Below, piece by piece: positions 1 to 11,670 of a stretch of DNA of 64,000 bases. The position numbers were made by a program, and so were the translations under genes. The DNA comes from Sipunculus nudus (Eukaryota; Annelida; Sipuncula; Golfingiida; Sipunculidae). The notes under the pieces are model-generated. The model was not told the origin of the DNA. It saw only the letters and a program-made list of their open reading frames with translations, and ran no database searches. Position 1 is the first letter of the stretch, and every line of letters starts with the position of its first letter. The stretch is taken from contig CM049316.1 of the NCBI GenBank assembly GCA_026874595.1, positions 70,175,676 to 70,239,675 of the forward strand, given 5' to 3'.

Positions 1-1344
1 AACGGGTCCTTCCGTCGAAAAAGTCCCACTCCTCTCCTTATAAATACTCCGGCCAATCATTACATGACCGTCAATCACTGCGCGAATATTAATGAGGTAA
101 TATGAGGTAGTAACAGTGTGTGGGAAAAGCTTACTTACACAGGTAAAGTTCCTTTGAAATCTACAACAAACACTATTAATCGACAAAACAGAGCTATTCC
201 GTCTAAATTAAACCATACTGACTTAACATCAGACGAGACAAGTGTGTTCTCTAACAACTTAAATGCCCTAAAATTAACTTCTCACGCTATTATCTAAACA
301 TGATACTCAATATTAATGCACAATAAATTATCAAACCAATCATCAGGCTTTTATCCCTACTAGAATATGTAACACAATACCTCAGTCACAGGTCTCTGGT
401 GACAATGTTGTACACTGTAGATTTATCATAACTTTAAGTAATTCTGTTTCATGAACAATGTTTAACTAAAGTAGGCGTTTATTTCCCATGTTGAAAAGTA
501 CACCCGTTAATCTTCTATTCTACGTTACAAATTTATCTCTCGATATGTAACTAATAAATTCGCGCCCCCCCCCCCCCTTTCAGCCCGCCGCGACCTTTTT
601 AAGGGTCTCAGACCAATTTTTGCGGCTTAAACCCCCCTTTCGGGACATTGGCACTTTTGTTTAGGTTTTATCATAAGTCCTCCTTGGTTTTACCCCTCCT
701 TTTCCTAAATCCGGGATCCGCCCCTTTAAGCGAAGAAATTGAATAATTAAAGAATAACTAAAAACCCCCATATACGTACGGGGTCTTTATTGTGTTATGC
801 TCTTGAAACCTTGTTCACATTCGGTCCATATTCCCCATGCATATGAGTGACTTTAAACTTGATGACGTTCCTGAAACGGATCATGTGTCGAATCCACAAC
901 AAATCTTTAATTCTAACTTGTCCTGAAACTTTCATTAGATTGCGTGGGTTTATTTTGTGAAAAAAAAACCACACAAACACACAGACATACACAGACGCGA
1001 CAGAGAATATACTCATACCCTCCTGACTTAAGCAATTAAAGAACCTTAACTTAATATGGAAAAGATACTGGAGACTACATATCGTGAAGAGGTAATGATT
1101 CAGGGTCAAGATGACAAAATGTTTTGGGAAACTAAGTCTTATCCAAACCTAATCCTGACCTTCCAATATATTCTGAGAATAAATCTGGGACTACGAACAA
1201 GTGTCAAGAAAAAGAAGTAAAGAAAAAGTATCAAATTGTATGATAAAGTATGAAAAAAGTAGAAATCAATGCCAAATTGTGCAATTTTTGAACAACTTTA
1301 AAGCATGTTATACTTAATTCTGAACACCCATCAGGTAGATAATT
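1..1344. other. Non-coding flank, no gene recognised
   Basis: Nothing here reads as a protein family, tRNA or rRNA. The only open frame over 100 codons (795-1109, minus) has no recognisable motif. A run of 13 C residues occurs at about 565-577, followed by a short GC-richer patch to about 730. The 1200-1260 stretch is a loose repeat of AAGTAT/AAAGTA words; similar words recur near 3160-3230 and 8400-8460. Confidence 0.6.
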
Positions 1345-1650
1345 AGCAAGTTGTTACAACCCATAATGTAATAACCGGCCCATAATGTTATAACGGCCCA
1401 TATTGTAATAAAAACGACCCATAATGTAATAATCATACCCTGCCCATATTGTAGTAAAACTGGCCCATACTGTAATAACGGCCCATAATGTAATAAAAAA
1501 CGGCCCATATTGTAATAACGGCCCATATTGTAATAAAAACGACCCATATTGTAATAATCATACCCTACCCATATTGTAATAAAACGGGAAGTGGGAAAAA
1601 CGACCCATATTGTAATAACATATTTATATTGTAATAACATATGTTTAAGC
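1345..1650 (-). repeat. Minisatellite array, left arm of a large inverted repeat
   Basis: About 12 to 13 units of 18-24 bases share the core CCCATATTGTAATAA (A/T variable at the seventh base), joined by CGG, AAAACGA or TCATACC linkers. A higher-order block (AAAACGA linker, then TCATACC linker) occurs twice, near 1400-1460 and 1530-1590. The reverse complement of the same arrangement, including the unusual GTGGG-type linker, lies at 2757-2975. The 122-codon minus frame through the array is only the translated repeat. Confidence 0.85.
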
Positions 1651-1798
1651 TCAAGAATGACAGGGCACACGCTTAGTGTCATTTACATAATATCCTGCCC
1701 CCTTCCATACCCTCTCCATGAACCTGTTACTAACCTCAATGAAACCATGGTTCACAATTGAATAAAAAAATAATATTTTCAACCACTAAAATATTACG

Positions 1799-1856
1799 TA
1801 TAATAATAATAATAATAATATAATAATAATTATTATTATTATTTTAATAATAATAA

Positions 1857-1901
<45 letters not shown>

Positions 1902-1915
1902 ACGTATATATAACA
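1799..1915. repeat. (TAA)n/(TTA)n and (TA)n microsatellite
   Basis: TAA repeats run into TTA/ATT repeats, making a self-complementary trinucleotide block, and then into an interrupted TA tract. It lies between the two inverted minisatellite arms. Confidence 0.9.
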
Positions 1916-2013
1916 GTTTTCATAGTACCCATGTATGCATATTAGCGCCCCCCCCCTACAACTTTCGAATTTCTAGATCCGCCACTAATCATGGCTCCCT
2001 GCCCTCCCTCAAA

Positions 2014-2029
2014 CCTGGCTACGCCCCTG
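2014..2029 (-). mobile_element. hAT-like terminus motif
   Basis: On the minus strand this reads CAGGGGCGTAGCCAGG, which I recall as a common terminal motif of hAT-type DNA transposons in invertebrates. A 15/16 match lies at 34537-34552 on the plus strand, too far away to be the other end of the same element. No partner terminus or 8-bp target duplication was found nearby, so this is probably a decayed end. Confidence 0.35.
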
Positions 2030-2477
2030 AATCTCCCCGCTCTGCGCCCTATGCTCTACCTCTAGAACACAGAAACCGGCATTTTCAAATTGTTGTTTTG
2101 TTGTTTGGGCTAATTATTTAAAAAAATAAATTGTAAACTCTTGAATCGCACGAATAACGCATCCAGGTTTTAACTTCAAATACGTGCGTTGAAAGCTCTT
2201 AATCTATGCGACGTGATATACATTTTAACCTAAGACATCTTAACCAATACATATATAGGCACCAAAAAATTGCAGCAGTACCTCCATTTATAATTTCCAA
2301 ATCTCGGGAGGTTTCGAGAGATCATATAAAATATTCTCTATGATACATTGAGCAAAACGCACTGAAATTTAAACTTTCATTTATATTTTAAAAAGAATTA
2401 AAATACATTCAAATATACTGATAATGAGAGTTTTGTATATTTTATCTGTTATAATTGACAAAATATTTACATTTTGG

Positions 2478-2480
<3 letters not shown>

Positions 2481-2529
<49 letters not shown>
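2481..2529. repeat. (TA)n microsatellite
   Basis: Uninterrupted TA dinucleotide tract of about 49 bases in the spacer of the inverted minisatellite pair. Confidence 0.95.
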
Positions 2530-2532
<3 letters not shown>

Positions 2533-2756
2533 CTTGTTTAAATACTTTATCATCCTATTTAAACACTGATTCAACAAAAGAATAATCATAAATCATGGCC
2601 ATATTTCGCTCATATTAGCTTGGTCACCGTTTTAAACAAATAGTCATTATGTAATCCAGTGGTTTTTCATACATGTATGTTCACTTACACATTCGTGTCA
2701 CGAGAAGTCAATATTTGAATTGTCTAAGTTAATTTGCATGAACTTTGATTTATAAA

Positions 2757-2975
2757 ATTATTGGCCGTTTTACCCACCTTCGATTTTATTACAATATGGG
2801 CCGTTTTACCCAAATGCGATTTTATTACAATATGGGCAGGGTATAGTTATTACAATATGGGCCGTTTTTTATTACATTATGGGCTATTATTACATTATGG
2901 GTCGTTTTTATTACAATATGGGCCGTTATTACATTATGGGCCAGTAATTACATTATGGGTCGTAACACAAGTTAT
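2757..2975 (+). repeat. Minisatellite array, right arm of a large inverted repeat
   Basis: About eight units carry the core TTATTACAATATGGG, the reverse complement of the 1345-1650 array. The order of linker types (CCCACC-like linker, GCAGGGTATAG linker, then GGGTCG) mirrors the left arm. Similarity continues just past the last unit (GGGTCGTAACACAAGTTA versus GGGTTGTAACAACTTGCT on the other arm). The arms therefore look like one ancestral inverted repeat rather than two independent arrays. Confidence 0.85.
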
Positions 2976-5900
2976 TTGTTGAGTTATGGCATTCAATTTA
3001 TTAAGGGATTTTGTCAAACACTGGCAAGATAAAAAGAATAATAAGCGCAAATAAAATGTGATATATTTAAAGCATTTTATATTTTATGAAATATTTAAAG
3101 AGTTTGTCTGAGTTTGCACTCAGTAATTCCATGCACACACCCTAAAATCATCACTAGAAGATTATGATTTAAGAAAAAAAGTATATAAAAATATAAACGG
3201 TTAAAAAGTATGAAACAGTATAAAAAGAAGTCTTTCCTGATAATAATGTGTTACTTTCTAAAAACAAAGTATAGAGAGGAAGGACTGAATGGTTTCACCA
3301 AATCTGTCTAAGAAATAGGTAATCGTCATCTACCCACACTACATAACCGGAAGAGATTCGTTTTTAGTAAAAAGGACATCTGGTCGGAAGGGTGATCTAT
3401 GCCACCAATATTATATAAGGTGAGGGTGCACTAGAATTACCAACCAATCAGCGCAAAGCATCATTACCTGAATGAGCGATGATTAAGTAAGGCTTGGCCG
3501 CATGAAGCACGTATCCTGTGTCGTCCTTTGGAATGAAATATTTATTAATTTGAACATCCTCGCTGGTTAACGCCTTCCCAGTCTTCCGCGTTATTTATAA
3601 ACCTGTTTTTACCAGATTTCCTGTTAAAACAGGTTTGTACTCTCGCCTCAATTATTAAACGAATATCTGTGGCATAACTGCACATAAAATCAGAGAAGAC
3701 CACAAACAATTTTAGTAGATTGACTGAAAATTTAAAAAGGAACCAGAGAAAAGAAGAATATATTTATGAAATGTGAGATTGAAGTTGACGCCCTTTCGAT
3801 CTTCGCGTTCTCAGGGGAATCAATCAAAGTTGGTAAGTAGTCATTCAATCTTCTTGTAGCGACATTGGCCACCCTGACTTCATAGACCGTGTCAATCAGA
3901 GCTGACGTACTCTAATGTCAGTTCTGGTGATGCCTCCGATGGGTGCTGCTTCTGGTTCCTGTAATATTCTCAACTCAGGGTACATTTTCACTAATTCCAG
4001 CCTATGTCAATCTGCCAATTTGTCTGTATATTTGTTTATGAAAAAAATGCAACCTTGCAAATGAAAACCTCTGTATATTGAATTGGTGATTTTGCGCGCA
4101 CACACACACATGCACACAAACACTTTTTAACCAGGGGTTATACCATGTAAAAATTGCTTCAATTCTAATTGAAATTTTTAAAATGTTTCGGGGCCCCTTA
4201 CACGTTCAACCAAATTCTTGGCAGTGACGCTTAATCCCCTGAAAACACTGGCCTTCCCAAGAACTAGGGTCTGGACCCCCCACTGATAACATTATTATTA
4301 TCACATCATATTGGAAAAATGAGGGGGGGGGGGGGAAATTTGGTATACCCCGGTGCAAGGGCCTGAGTTTGTGTGTATTGAGTCCCTGTATCTCAACATT
4401 GCCAGAGAAATTTGCGCCCCTGATAATGTGTGAATTTAATCCGGGACTATATATACATACGTTTGTATCTGGTTACCGGCGCTGATTCTCTTGTAGGACT
4501 TTAATTAGAACTATAAAGTAATTAGGGTACAGTGAATTCATGTTCTTCTATTTGCTATTTATATTATATATAAAAGGAGTATTATCATCCATGCAGTTGC
4601 AATTTGTGAGTTTAAGTGGATTAATAATGTTAACGTGTCATTGTAAAATTAACAATTTGGTCACATGAGAGGTTACGATTCATCTATAGAATCGCTGCCC
4701 CTCTGCGGATGTTTTGTGGTGACGTTAAACCAGCGTTGTGTTGCTCGTATGCATAATTTTAAAATCTGTTTTTATCCTTATTGAAGAAGTTCAAAATGTC
4801 ATGTTTTGTCTAAATCCGTAAATTAAGATGAATTATCCAGCCGCTTGATCTTTGAGGTGTCGGAGTCTGTAGATCATGTTATTATTTTAGGATGGCCTTC
4901 GGGATGTTACAGTCTGCTGGATCTTGACTCAAGAGAGTACCTGCCTAATATGTACATTTTACATTTCCACGAATATCATAGACTAGATATACTGTCAGAA
5001 CTACTGATTTTGACTTCTGTGGTTTTCCTTTATAATTCATAAAGAGATTGGTCTGTGGCCTGAAGGCAACACTGAATGAAAATTAAGGTAGAATAAAAAT
5101 GGTTTCTTTTTATATATATCTTCTTGGTTTTATGTTTTTTTTGTGTGTGTGAAATCTATTATTTTTATAAGATTCATGTTTTTATGATTCTTTCTTTTAT
5201 ATAATATGGACTGAATAAAAAACAGTCCCGAACTTTCACCGTTAAGCATTTAACGGTAGTCCAGTTTCAGCTAAAGACGTTTGGACGTGTATAAGATGTA
5301 GAATGGTAAGATTATAGTATAACAGGTCCAAAGTAGGAAAAATGAAATACAATACGTTAGTTTTATGCTTTAATTCATTGATCTGCAGTTCAAGTTTGTA
5401 TTATAGAGCCAAAACAGAAAAAAAATAAAAGTTGAATAATTTCAGGTACGAACATGAAAACGATCCCTTGATGTAACAAGGGACCCATGGGTCACGGCGC
5501 TCAGCTGAATGTGACAGATGCAATTTTTTGTATTATTTATGTATTAATTATTTAGGTGTCAACCCTACTACACATTTTAAATTCATACAGCAGTATATGT
5601 GCAGCTAATTATTAAGGTCTACATGGTCATAAAAATCATGGGTTAAACTGTGGAGACATCACGGGTGGGACAAAATGCCATACAATTTGCTGCATGTAGA
5701 AAGAAATCTCCTTTCTTACACTCTAAAAAGTGATGAATGTTACTGTCCTCATCATCTGTTTTATTCTTAAGTACTAACTGCATGATAAACATACTTTTTT
5801 TCCTTCTATAACCAAAGACACAGCAATGTACAGATTTAGCACAATTGTCCCATAAATTTATATAATAGTTTTTGAATGATAAAAGCAAAAGGGCCTGCTA

Positions 5901-6479
5901 ACTCATGACAATCAAATATTAAATACATATTGCTGAACTAAACTTTTATGGAGTGTTTCAACTTAAGCTTCAGGAGTCTCTCACGAGATTGCCACGTGAT
6001 TCTAAATTTGTGACAGCAGTGTTGCATCACTAATAAGTTTACCCAGGCGAGGCTGTGGGGACTAGACATGGCTGGTCTGGAGGCTGAAAAAGTAAATACA
6101 TTAGAGCCTCAGAAAAACTTCAATAACAAGAACAATTTTAAGCTTTTACTTTCAAATTTCAGAATTTAACAGATTAAATCTATATTTATATATACTAATT
6201 GTGAAAAGTTAATCAAATGTTCTTGCAAGAAAAAAGTGCCATTGTCAAACTTTTGCAAAATTAAGGTACCAATTTTATATTTTTGCCAAAATTTGGATCT
6301 AATTTTTGGTATACAATTAAATTTTGATTAATTTAAATTTTGATTAAAAATGTATTACTGAAAAAAAAGTCCCTAGCTTTAACGCTTTTTCTCTCAAGTG
6401 ACCAAATATCTTTCCTGAGTATTTACAAAGTCAATTAGTTTTGGGCCCATAACTTTTTCAATTATATAATACTGATTTA
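2976..6479. other. Intergenic, no gene recognised
   Basis: No family-level coding signal was seen; open frames at 4845-5042 and 5643-5888 carry no motifs. A perfect 11-bp hairpin (AAACCTGTTTT at 3599-3609, AAAACAGGTTT at 3626-3636) and a G13 tract at 4323-4335 are the only local structures noted. Confidence 0.55.
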
Positions 6480-6830
6480 ATTTCTGGTATGTACGTAGGA
6501 ACTATATAGATGAATATTTATGGTAAATACGAAGAAAACCAGATGAGTGGTTTTGATATTAGGCGGTCCTGAAGTGTGAAAATATTGAGGTTTTTCCTTA
6601 ATACCTCGAAGGGTAGAAGTCCTATTGACCCAATTTTCGGCATGGTAGGAGATTGTGGGGCATCTTAATGTATGCCGAATTTCAGATTCGTAGGTCCAAT
6701 GGTGTCGAAACGTGCCAGTCTTACGGACAGACTTTCGGACGGACAGACGGACGGACGACGGACAATGGATTACGACTATAGCTCAGATGACTTATAGTCA
6801 GCTGAGCTAATAACCATCCACTTGTGACAG
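6480..6830 (+). repeat. Dispersed repeat with GGACGG-rich tail
   Basis: The segment ends with tandem GGACGGACAGACGGACG-type sequence, followed by GACGACGGACAATGG and the complementary pair AGCTCAG...CTGAGCT. I recall this layout from repeats that are abundant in mollusc genomes and transcript 3' ends. The repeat family is assigned by memory; only the tandem GGACGG words and the short hairpin are seen directly. Confidence 0.5.
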
Positions 6831-7072
6831 TAGTCTAGGGTTTCCCCATTTCCAAAGGGCATAGAAAAGTCTACACAGGCGTTAAAGTACGCTAATATAT
6901 CTTGTGACGAGAACGAATAGTTTATAAAGTTTTCAGCCTAATCCCGGTTCTTTCAGTCACAAAAACCGTTTAATTCCAGAAAGTGTGGACTTGAACGGTA
7001 TTGTTCTGGTTTATCATACATTTTATGGCCCAGCGTACATACTAACAGTCAGATTAAAAGCAGACGGACGTT

Positions 7073-7082
7073 GACACGTGTC
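7073..7082. promoter_or_regulatory. Palindromic E-box (GACACGTGTC)
   Basis: A perfect 10-bp palindrome centred on the E-box CACGTG lies 355 bases upstream of the TATA box of the hydrolase-like gene. CACGTG is the known site class for bHLH-type factors; a role here is inferred only from position. Confidence 0.3.
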
Positions 7083-7436
7083 GGATATTTAAATCCAGAA
7101 AGCGGCCTGGTCATTGATTGGTACCGCTGGCTTTGCTACAAACCCTATCAAGCTAGCAGTCCTCAGTAGCTCATGGGTCTGGACTAGCAAGCGCCACAGA
7201 GCAGCACCAAGCAGTCAATTAACTGCTATCGGCGGTCATATAAACGACCAACCGCGCGAAGCACTAACATCTGCCAAATGCGGAAAGGTGGTCTTGTTCA
7301 TCTCAACTATAAGAGGAGATATATGCATGTGATTTGCTCGTTAGAAACTTTTTTTGACGAATTTACTAAGGAAGGAATGATTTATACTAGCATTATCCGC
7401 TGGACGTTATAGTCAGTCGCGGTACTGTCTACGGCC

Positions 7437-7447
7437 TATAAATAAGG
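7437..7447 (+). promoter_or_regulatory. TATA box, candidate core promoter of the hydrolase-like gene
   Basis: TATAAATAAGG fits the TATA consensus, and transcription would begin roughly 30 bases downstream, near 7460-7475. This gives a 5' leader of about 400 bases before the ATG at 7865, with no clear intron seen in it. Orientation matches the gene and no other gene start is nearby. Very similar TATA sequences also occur in the LTR-like elements of this window, so an unrecognised element is an alternative source. Confidence 0.5.
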
Positions 7448-7864
7448 CGGGGAAGGTCAGCATTCCTAGCATTGGTATCTAGAACTTATTGCATCTCTGT
7501 GCGTTTTTGATGCATCATGCGAGGTGACTGTTGGTACCACTGCAAAATAAAAAAAAATATCAGAATCAGTTGTTAGTCCTGTGGTTTGCTCTGCCAGTCG
7601 CTGTAAGCTGGCACTGATGGTTGCAGTACTGCGTGGTTCTGTCAAATACGTACCGTCGTCTGACAGACAACGTTACTGCAGCCAGGGACAGTCTAGCACG
7701 GCCTGCACTTAGAGTGATGCGCCCTCGATTAAGGCTGAAGCTTTCCCAGTGCACTGACTGGAATGATCGTTTTCAATGAGGGTTGAGAAAAACCCATTTC
7801 CAATATCGTTTACGAGTCCGTTGGGTGTGATGCAAAGTTGGTTTTATATACAGTTCCCAGCGCC

Positions 7865-8346
7865 ATGAAGACGGACAAGGAAAGCTGCCGTTCTAACCTT
7901 GTCTATATTGGATTATTATACACAATATTGTTTCTACAATGTAGCAGTTATACCAGAGCCCAGCCGTGTTCATCTAACGCACGGTACGGCAATATTGTAC
8001 ACTCACTGGGCAACAGGTTCCAGCATCACGGGGAACAAAGGATGTACCACATTCATGTCCCGAAAAAGTACAACCCCAAAACCCCAGCTCCTCTAGTTTT
8101 ATTCCTCCATGGAAATAAGGGAAGTGCTGCAAAGGCTGCAAATAATTCTAAATTTATAGACAAAAGCGAAGCTGCTGGTTTTGTGCTGGTTTTCCCTGAA
8201 GGAATTCAAATCCAAGAGTCATACTATATGGCGGCAGGGTCACGTGGTTGCTCATGGAATGCGGGCACCTGTTGTTCGACGGCTCACGAGGAAAATGTGG
8301 ACGACGTCGCTTACATCAAAGCTGTAATAGACGACGTACAATACAG
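7865..8346 (+). CDS. Secreted PHB-depolymerase/LpqC-like alpha/beta hydrolase, exon 1
   Basis: Exon 1 encodes residues 1-160 and two bases of codon 161. The ATG at 7865 (G at -3) is the only in-frame ATG before a typical signal peptide: charged residues 2-9, hydrophobic core 12-28, possible cleavage after Ala32. Family motifs follow: LFLHGN with His82-Gly83 (oxyanion region), SWNAGTCC at 130-137 and VDDVAYI at 145-151. One sequon, Asn93-Asn-Ser, is present. The exon ends CAG|GTAATA in phase 2, and joining to 37571 restores the family sequence VQYRYCVSYEDVFVAG. Members of this esterase family (Esterase_phd, COG3509) hydrolyse polyester or feruloyl esters outside the cell. The animal substrate is unknown, and exon 2 lacks the nucleophile Ser. 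Confidence 0.85.
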
Positions 8347-8540
8347 GTAATAACTTTAATCAATATAAAATACCGTAAAAACTTTAAAAAAGTAAAACAA
8401 GTACACAATAATAAATAGTATAGAAAAAGTATAAAATGTATTAAAAAAGTAAAAAAATGTATAAATTATGACCTTCGCCCTCGAAATTAGAGGTTACGTT
8501 TCTCAGTTCGTTTGCCAACGTTAACATCCGTTCACTCGAA

Positions 8541-8568
8541 GGGTGTCATAGACGTAGAATACAGGTGT
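8541..8568 (+). other. Degenerate in-frame echo of the end of exon 1
   Basis: The sequence encodes GVIDVEYR and then AG|GTGT. The true exon end encodes AVIDDVQYR and then AG|GTAA. The two match at most bases apart from a 3-base deletion, and they share codon phase and donor position. It lies about 200 bases inside the intron and upstream similarity fades quickly. It may be the relic of a small tandem duplication of the exon end or a decoy donor; chance cannot be excluded for so short a stretch. Confidence 0.4.
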
Positions 8569-8579
8569 TTATATATATT

Positions 8580-8582
<3 letters not shown>

Positions 8583-8622
<40 letters not shown>
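8583..8622. repeat. (AT)n microsatellite
   Basis: About 20 AT units directly after the exon-end echo. Confidence 0.95.
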
Positions 8623-8627
<5 letters not shown>

Positions 8628-8904
8628 TGAATGTATATACCTAATAAAGCACTTTGTGCTGACTCTCTTGCTAAAAATGTTATGGCATTTAACCCTCTTC
8701 TAAGGCGACATCTGGTGAAAGAATTTTACACAATTATACGGAGTTGTTATTGATGAATCTTCCCACATGAAATGTGAATTTGAAAGTGTCGTGAATATAA
8801 ATCAAATAGACATAATATGTATAAGAAAACCCTCAGTTTATAAATATATGACTTTTACATCTGCGTGTAATAAGGGATAATCTTCTCCATGTCTAAGTGT
8901 GAAT

Positions 8905-9460
8905 ACACGAAGTTGGCTGGTAAACCTGTACTCGAGTCGTGACCCAAGCCGAGAACACACTACAACGGACATCCATCCTATGTCCTCAAAACCGTTGTAA
9001 TTATCCTGTAATCTTAACACGAGGCAACGAATGGTGAACTAACAGATAAGAATACAAGTGAGTACACAAAATAAATTGTGAATCCATCTCTTTGGTAACA
9101 GGACAGTTGCTGTATCGCCTACAAGTTGGCTATCGTCCAGTAAACAGTGAGAGACGCGCCTGTGTTCTTGCATTTAGAAATTCAACAAATAAAAAGGAAG
9201 GGGGGGGGGGGGGCCGAGGGTGTTACCAACATAAGGAGTTGAAACGTTATTTCTCTCGCACACGGTAAGTATTACTAGAAAGTATGCCTACATATCTATA
9301 GATTGGTCTGTCTTTTAAGTTACAGCTTACCTGTAGGGCAGGAGCTGTAAAATGACAACCATGTTGGCATCCTCATCAAGCTTTATAGTGCGGTCCTCCA
9401 TACACTATTTAATGGCACTCTGACGCTGGTAGGAGACTATTGTCAGAGCACCGAAATGGC
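8905..9460 (+). repeat. Ancient dispersed repeat, copy 1
   Basis: This segment aligns colinearly, with many differences, to 46310-46870. Shared blocks include GAGTCGTGA, ACGAATGGTGAACTAACA versus ACGAATGATGAACTGACA, CTCTTTGGTAACAG versus CTCTATGGTAACGAG, and GCATCCTCATCAAGC versus GCATCCTCATAAAGC. A G14 tract (9200-9213) interrupts this copy. No coding potential or termini were seen, so the repeat class is unknown. Confidence 0.6.
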
Positions 9461-9461
<1 letters not shown>

Positions 9462-9515
<54 letters not shown>

Positions 9516-9521
9516 ATATAT
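9462..9521. repeat. (TA)n microsatellite
   Basis: TA tract of about 60 bases with one ATT interruption near 9504. Confidence 0.95.
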
Positions 9522-9599
9522 TGTTTGATACGATGAAAGTGGATATCAAAACAGTCCTCTCCTAAGAGATAAACAACATTTATGGAAATACATGTTCTG

Positions 9600-10202
9600 C
9601 ACTATTCCTGAATCCGTCTTAACCCAGGAGACACGAAATGGACGTATCTCCTTATCTTTATATGACTGTACCACGGGCCAGACAAGCTGAGATTGCATGG
9701 TTTTATGGCTCTCAAAAGATATAACAGGATTCATCCCACAATTAATCATTGTTTAATTACCCATTTTTAAGATGCCATGTTTAAACAGCGAAGGGTCTGC
9801 GCCTCCAATAATAATGAGATCAGTCGGGGTGGCATTAAGTGAGCATTGCCATTTTATCAGGGGCGTTACTTTATTGGCCTGACGTACAAATTATCCGTTA
9901 TCTTTAACAAGGAGCTAGCTTCTGACAGAGCTTGTAGCATGTCTCTGATTTCAATCATCAAAACCCACGATGCTGGATCCTTTGGCCCGAACAAAACAGA
10001 TGACTTATACTCTGTTAATATTGTTTTACTTGAGACTTTCGTTATCATACCATGTAGTGCGGGAAAACGTTGAGAATAAACATAACTCTTTCAAGGAGAC
10101 TCAAGTGTGAGTTAATATGCGATAATTATAGTTTGTATTTCTTGAGAATTAATCATTCATTCCGTTTTATCTCAGACAACCAGCGGTACCCGGCGATACA
10201 GA

Positions 10203-10265
<63 letters not shown>

Positions 10266-10321
10266 GTGAATAATTACATTTCTAGAGAGGTACGTCTGCC
10301 TCAACGAATGCAAATATGATT

Positions 10322-10377
<56 letters not shown>

Positions 10378-10435
10378 CTGCAATAAACAACCGCTGGAGG
10401 GCTCTTTGATATGACACTAGAGCTTTATAATAATC
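9600..10435 (+). repeat. Direct tandem duplication, unit A
   Basis: Unit A and unit B (10450-11670) share long colinear blocks: ATGACTGTACCACGGGCC, GACAGAGCTTGTAGCATGTC, ATCATACCATGTAGTGCGGG, CCAGCGGTACCCGGCGATAC and GAGGGCTCTTTG. Both begin near the ATGACTGTACC block and end near GACACTAGAG. No frame is preserved between the units, so this is duplicated intronic sequence rather than an exon duplication. Confidence 0.85.
10207..10376. repeat. Two (TA)n tracts within unit A
   Basis: TA tracts at 10207-10262 and 10322-10376 sit at the same places where unit B has shorter AT-rich tracts (about 11453-11470 and 11550-11590), consistent with expansion after the duplication. Confidence 0.9.
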
Positions 10436-10449
10436 CAAGAGACACATAA

Positions 10450-11670
10450 TTATCGTATCTTCTTAACTACATATGACTGTACCACGGGCCAGACAAGCTG
10501 TGACGTCATTGTTTTATGGCTCTCAAAAGATGTAACATGATTCTCTCCACAATAAATCATTGTTTAATTGCTTATAATTAGGATTCCATGTTTTAACAGC
10601 GAAGGGTCCGCGCCTCCAATAATAATGAGACGCGTAGGGGTGGTATTAAGTTAGGCCTTGAGATCTTAAATGGAAAATCAAGTTAGCATTGACGTTATAC
10701 TAGGGGCATTAACACAGGGAGGATGGAGGGGGAATATATCCCCCAACCTAAAAGTAAGAGGGAAGGGACACCCCCTGCTATTCAGAGAATAGTATGTTAT
10801 ATTGGAAAACAAGCCAAATCACCTATCTGACCTTTATAAACTAAAGGTAATACCATGGGGGTTTTATAAAATAATCCAGAAAACGTGGATATCACCGCAC
10901 ACAGGCTGTTTGTTTTGTTTATATTGTTCAACGTGTTTATAATATTGGGGGCCAGGCAAAATAATCAAAACGAATTCAACAAGGGCACCTGTCAGCAAAT
11001 CAGATAAGCCAGGGCACTGCAAATGGCATTTTGCAACGAGTGACATCTCCATTTAAAACCTGATACTTAATTGTAATATATTTGAAATGTGTCACACAGA
11101 CAAAAAGGTTTGTATATATAAATATATATATAATTATCCTTTATCTGTAACATGGAGCTTGCTTCTGACAGAGCTTGTAGCATGTCTCTAATTTCAATCA
11201 TCAAAACCCACGATTTTTAATCCTTTGACCCGAACCAACCAGATGATTTATACTCTGTTAATATTGTTTTATTTGAGACTTTCGTTATCATACCATGTAG
11301 TGCGGGAAAATGTTGAGACTAAACATAACTCTGTCCATGAGACGCATATGTGAGTTTATACGCGATATTTATTGTTAACCATTTGTGTTTCTTGAGAATT
11401 AATCATTCATTCAGTTTTATCTCAGACGACCAGCGGTACCCGGCGATACAGGTGATATATATATATAATAGAATATAATTAGGTTTATAGACAGGTACGT
11501 CCACCTGCCTCCACGAATGCAATAAATATAGCATGATAAAGCAAGTATGATATATATATATATATATATATATTTATAAATTTATATATAAATAAATGTA
11601 ATGGTTTACTGCAATAAACAACTGCTAGAGGGCTCTTTGGTATGACACTAGAGATTTATGATTTAATATA
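10450..11670 (+). repeat. Direct tandem duplication, unit B
   Basis: Colinear with unit A but longer, because about 420 bases at 10706-11130 are present only here. Outside that insert the two units are similar enough to be aligned by eye over nearly their full length. Confidence 0.85.
10706..11130. mobile_element. Insertion unique to tandem unit B
   Basis: Homology to unit A stops near AGGGGCATTAAC and resumes at AATTATCC near 11131. The inserted part contains TGAAATGTGTCACACAGACA near 11078-11100, and the same 20 bases recur near 21029-21048. This suggests a dispersed element of unknown class. Clear terminal repeats or a target duplication were not identified. Confidence 0.45.

Noticed and set aside
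1314-1682. 122-codon minus-strand frame with YNMGR/LLHYGP repeats
   Set aside because: It is the translated minisatellite; the opposite-strand counterpart at 2761-2982 shows the same artefact. No start context or splice signals.
4690-4735. CCCCTCTGCGGATG resembling the 57.4-kb piggyBac-like end
   Set aside because: Not preceded by TTAA and the similarity stops after about 12 bases.
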